A stretch of 7,265 nt of DNA, from contig JAQSXQ010000365.1 of assembly GCA_029256565.1 (NCBI GenBank), positions 1 through 7,265 on the forward strand, written 5' to 3'. The notes under the pieces were generated by a model. It saw nothing but the letters and a program-made list of their open reading frames with translations, was not told the DNA's origin and searched no databases. Below, piece after piece: positions 5,342-7,265 of the stretch. The stretch is from Mycobacterium sp. Its GTDB lineage: Bacteria; Actinomycetota; Actinomycetes; Mycobacteriales; Mycobacteriaceae. Made by a program: the position numbers and the translations under genes. Within the stretch, counting starts at the first letter, position 1; every line of letters begins with the position of its first letter.

Positions 5342-6238
5342 ATGCTGAACACGCTCGCCGAGTGCGACGCCGCTGAGGTGCAGCTGCCTGCGACTCGGCA
5401 GTCGAGCAGTCACGACCTCCAGTGGCAATCGGTTCTGGCCCGGACGTACGTGGAGCGGCCCATCGCCGACGAGTTCACCACGCTGCCGACGGCCAACCTC
5501 CTGGTCGTCATGGTCACCGGAGGCATGTACTCGATCGAAGGCGTCAGCGACGGACGCTGGCGCAGCACGGTATATCGTCCCGGCTCCACCGGCATCACGG
5601 CACCTGGCAACGCGAGCACGTTGCGGTGGCGGGCCATCGGTACTCGGCCGTTGACGTCGCTCCAGGTGTACCTCGCACCCGAAGTGTTCGCGGGTGTCCG
5701 CGCCGAGGACGACGACCGGGCGCTCGACGTCCTGCCCGATGTGCTCGCCGTCGACGACCCCGTGATCTCCACGGTCATGAATGCCATCGGCTGGGCGTTG
5801 GAGTCCAAGGCGTCGTCGCTCTACGCCGATTCGGCCGCGCAGTTCCTCGCCGCTCACGTGGTGGAGCGGCACCTTGCCTGTCGAAGCGCACCACGTGGTC
5901 GCGGTCTCGACGCCAGGGCGCTCGCCGGCGTCGTCGGATACATGCAGGACAACCTCGCCGACGAGATCACCCTCGAGCAACTGGCTGCGGTCGCAGGGTT
6001 GAGCAAGCACTACTTCCTGCGGTCGTTCAAGACGGCGACGGGGGTGACACCGCACGGATTCCTCGTCGAGATCCGAATGCAGCGTGCAGCCGAATTGCTC
6101 GTGGCGCGGACGAGCACCGTGAGCTGGGTGGCCGCCCGGTGTGGATATCGCAGTGCCAGTCACTTCGCGGCGGCGTTCCACAAGCATCACGGCACGTCTC
6201 CCACGGCCTACCGCACCGCGCGCGTCTCGGGCCGCTGA
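5342..6238 (+). CDS. AraC-family transcriptional regulator
   Basis: Taken from ATG 5342 this is 298 residues, the normal AraC-type length. The frame is open to a TTG at 5222, but those 40 extra residues look unlike a sensor domain. No strong ribosome-binding site precedes either start. Residues about 20-180 form an N-terminal beta-rich sensor (LLVVMVTGGMYSIEG, STVYRPGSTGITAPG, LQVYLAPEVF) of the kind that binds a ligand or dimerises. Residues about 190-292 are the double helix-turn-helix: YMQDNLADEITLEQLAAVAGLSKHYFLRSFKTATGVTPHGFL, then IRMQRAAELL and VSWVAARCGYRSASHFAAAFHKHHGTSPTAYR, closely matching the AraC consensus ending in 'GTSP.AYR'. It lies 120 bp upstream of two co-directional SDR genes and most likely controls them, an inference from synteny. 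The inducer is unknown. Confidence 0.9.
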   Translation: MLNTLAECDAAEVQLPATRQSSSHDLQWQSVLARTYVERPIADEFTTLPTANLLVVMVTGGMYSIEGVSDGRWRSTVYRPGSTGITAPGNASTLRWRAIGTRPLTSLQVYLAPEVFAGVRAEDDDRALDVLPDVLAVDDPVISTVMNAIGWALESKASSLYADSAAQFLAAHVVERHLACRSAPRGRGLDARALAGVVGYMQDNLADEITLEQLAAVAGLSKHYFLRSFKTATGVTPHGFLVEIRMQRAAELLVARTSTVSWVAARCGYRSASHFAAAFHKHHGTSPTAYRTARVSGR

Positions 6239-6315
6239 CCGGAATCGAGCAATCCACCGACCGCACTGCGCAACATCACGTCACCGAGGCGGTGTCCGGC
6301 GCGGCAGGCTTTCTA

Positions 6316-6342
6316 CGACGGTTCTTCGTCGAGGGTACGAAG
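6316..6342 (+). promoter_or_regulatory. Overlapping inverted repeats in the SDR leader
   Basis: Two stems share a strand just upstream of the SDR ribosome-binding site. CGACG (6316-6320) pairs with CGTCG (6327-6331) across 6 nt, and CTTCGT (6324-6329) pairs with ACGAAG (6337-6342) across 7 nt. Only one can form at a time in RNA; as DNA they could instead be a regulator site. Arms of 5-6 bp occur often by chance, so this is suggestive only. Confidence 0.25.
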
Positions 6343-6358
6343 CCGTGGGAGGTCGGAA

Positions 6359-7099
6359 GTGAGCAACGCCCACGAGGCACGGGTTGCCGTGGTGACCGGC
6401 GGGTCGGGTGGCATCGGCCGAGAGATCGTCGAACGTCTTGCCTCCGAGGGGTTCTCAATCGCCGTCCACTACTCCGGTAGCGCCGATCGTGCCGAACAGG
6501 TGGTCCGCACCGTGACGGATGCGAACGGGTCGGCGTTCTCGGTTCAAGCCGACGTCGCCGACGAGGACGCCGTCACCTCGATGTTCGACGAGGTGACGAG
6601 TCGCTACGGTGGCGTCGACGTCATCGTCAACACCGCGGGCATCATGATGCTCGCGCCGCTCGCCGAGACGTCGTTGGAGACCTTCGACCGGACGATGCGC
6701 ACCAATGTCCGCGGAACCTTCGTCGTGTCGCAGTGGGCGGCGAAGAACCTCCGGCAAGGAGGCGCCCTCATAAACTTTTCGTCGTCGGTCGTGAAGCTGG
6801 CGCTGCCCACCTACTCGGCCTATGCCGCTAGCAAGGGCGCCGTCGAGGCTCTCACGCTGATCCTCGCCAAGGAGCTGCGAGGGCGCAACGTCACCGTGAA
6901 CACGGTGGCCCCCGGCCCCACCGCCACGCCGCTGTTCCTGGACGGGAAGAGCGATGAGCAGGTGAAGCACATGGCGGGCATGGCACCGCTGGAACGGCTC
7001 GGCGAACCTGCCGACGTCGCCGAGGTCGTCGCCTTCCTCGCCGGTCCGGCGCGGTGGATGAACGGGCAGACCATCTACGTCAACGGCGGAGTGATCTGA
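6359..7099 (+). CDS. SDR family oxidoreductase (3-ketoacyl-ACP reductase-like)
   Basis: A 246-residue classical SDR starting at GTG 6359, with GGGAGG (6347-6352) 6 bp upstream. Motifs are the cofactor loop TGGSGGIG (13-20), DVAD (65-68) for the adenine ring, NTAG (91-94, a common variant of NNAG), Asn116, Ser142 in NFSSSVV, Tyr155 and Lys159 (YAASK), and PGPTAT (185-190). The end matches the FabG-like pattern, with 'LGEPADVAEVVAFLAGPARWMNGQTIYVNGG'. This is the typical size and layout of NADP(H)-dependent 3-oxoacyl-ACP reductase-like enzymes, which in such accessory settings act on diverse ketones or alcohols rather than in core fatty-acid synthesis. Its stop overlaps the next start in TGATG, so the two SDRs are translationally coupled. 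Probable control by the upstream AraC protein is an inference. Confidence 0.93.
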   Translation: MSNAHEARVAVVTGGSGGIGREIVERLASEGFSIAVHYSGSADRAEQVVRTVTDANGSAFSVQADVADEDAVTSMFDEVTSRYGGVDVIVNTAGIMMLAPLAETSLETFDRTMRTNVRGTFVVSQWAAKNLRQGGALINFSSSVVKLALPTYSAYAASKGAVEALTLILAKELRGRNVTVNTVAPGPTATPLFLDGKSDEQVKHMAGMAPLERLGEPADVAEVVAFLAGPARWMNGQTIYVNGGVI

Positions 7100-7265
7100 T
7101 GGGCAAGTCGATCGTCGTCACCGGCGCGTCCAGTGGCTTCGGCGCGATGACCGTGCGCGAGTTGGCGATGGGTGGACACACCGTCTTCGCCGGGATGCGT
7201 CATCTCGACACCAAGAACGAACGGGCCGCGGCCGATGCCGTCGACTTCGCGTCCGAGCACTCGGT
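7099..7265 (+). CDS. SDR family oxidoreductase, 3'-truncated
   Basis: ATG 7099 overlaps the previous stop by one base (TGATG), and the frame stays open to the window edge, giving 55 residues beginning MGKSIVVTGASSGFGAM. TGASSGFG (8-15) is the SDR nucleotide-binding loop. It is followed by the expected helix (MTVRELAMGGH), a second strand (TVFAGMR) whose Arg after the strand hints at NADP(H), and 'HLDTKNERAAADAVDFASEHSV'. This start resembles a larger SDR subgroup with 'TGASSGFG...L...GHTV.AGMRD', distinct from the FabG-like enzyme before it. Catalytic residues lie outside the window, so completeness and activity cannot be judged. A second SDR in the same coupled unit suggests sequential or complementary oxidoreductions. 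Confidence 0.85.
   Translation, partial: MGKSIVVTGASSGFGAMTVRELAMGGHTVFAGMRHLDTKNERAAADAVDFASEHS

Noticed and set aside
5334..5343. The perfect 10-bp palindrome ATGACGTCAT over the AraC start codon
   Set aside because: Perfect 10-bp palindromes are expected about seven times by chance in 7.3 kb, and nothing else supports an operator here.
5213..6190. A 325-codon minus-strand open frame opposite the AraC gene
   Set aside because: Composition is typical of antisense frames in GC-rich DNA and no family motif is visible. The true minus-strand gene here ends upstream at 5151.
5422..6480. A 352-codon forward open frame overlapping the AraC and SDR genes
   Set aside because: It is longer than the AraC gene, but its translation is Arg/His-rich with no recognisable domain, whereas the overlapping frame has a textbook AraC domain. 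It is a high-GC shadow frame.

Overview
The window is GC-rich, tightly packed actinobacterial chromosome. It is most likely from a mycobacterium (Mycobacterium/Mycolicibacterium type). The reasons are the strong G/C bias at third codon positions, an LppW-type mycobacterial lipoprotein, an EthR-like TetR regulator, a TTGACG/TACATT promoter of the mycobacterial housekeeping type, and several start codons without a clear Shine-Dalgarno sequence. I see no rRNA, tRNA, CRISPR array, insertion sequence or phage gene.

Layout. Bases 1-1071 hold the end of a forward transcription unit: a 5'-truncated SnoaL/NTF2-like protein followed 6 bp later by a DedA-family membrane protein. A second SnoaL/NTF2-like gene on the minus strand (979-1389) runs into the 3' end of the DedA gene and is divergent from an EthR-like TetR regulator (about 1504-2121). 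A minus-strand short-chain dehydrogenase/reductase (SDR, 2118-2951) meets that regulator tail to tail and is divergent from a second TetR regulator (3046-3672). The 94-bp gap between this SDR and TetR carries the clearest regulatory signal of the window: a perfect 11+2+11 bp palindrome (2974-2997) lying on the -10 box of a good promoter. Next come a VOC (glyoxalase-fold) protein (3749-4222) and, convergent with it, an LppW-like penicillin-binding/beta-lactamase-fold lipoprotein (4219-5151). The last part reads forward: an AraC-family regulator (5342-6238), a complete SDR (6359-7099), and the first 55 codons of another SDR overlapping it by one base (7099 to the window end).

How the parts fit. 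The region is a mosaic of small regulator-plus-enzyme modules: EthR-like TetR with a SnoaL-like protein, TetR with an SDR, and AraC with two SDRs. This looks like accessory redox or detoxification functions tuned to small lipophilic ligands. The ligands and substrates cannot be read from sequence. No completely new system is evident. The most testable points are the TetR operator/promoter architecture, an LppW homologue outside its usual locus with altered active-site motifs, and the AraC-SDR-SDR cluster.
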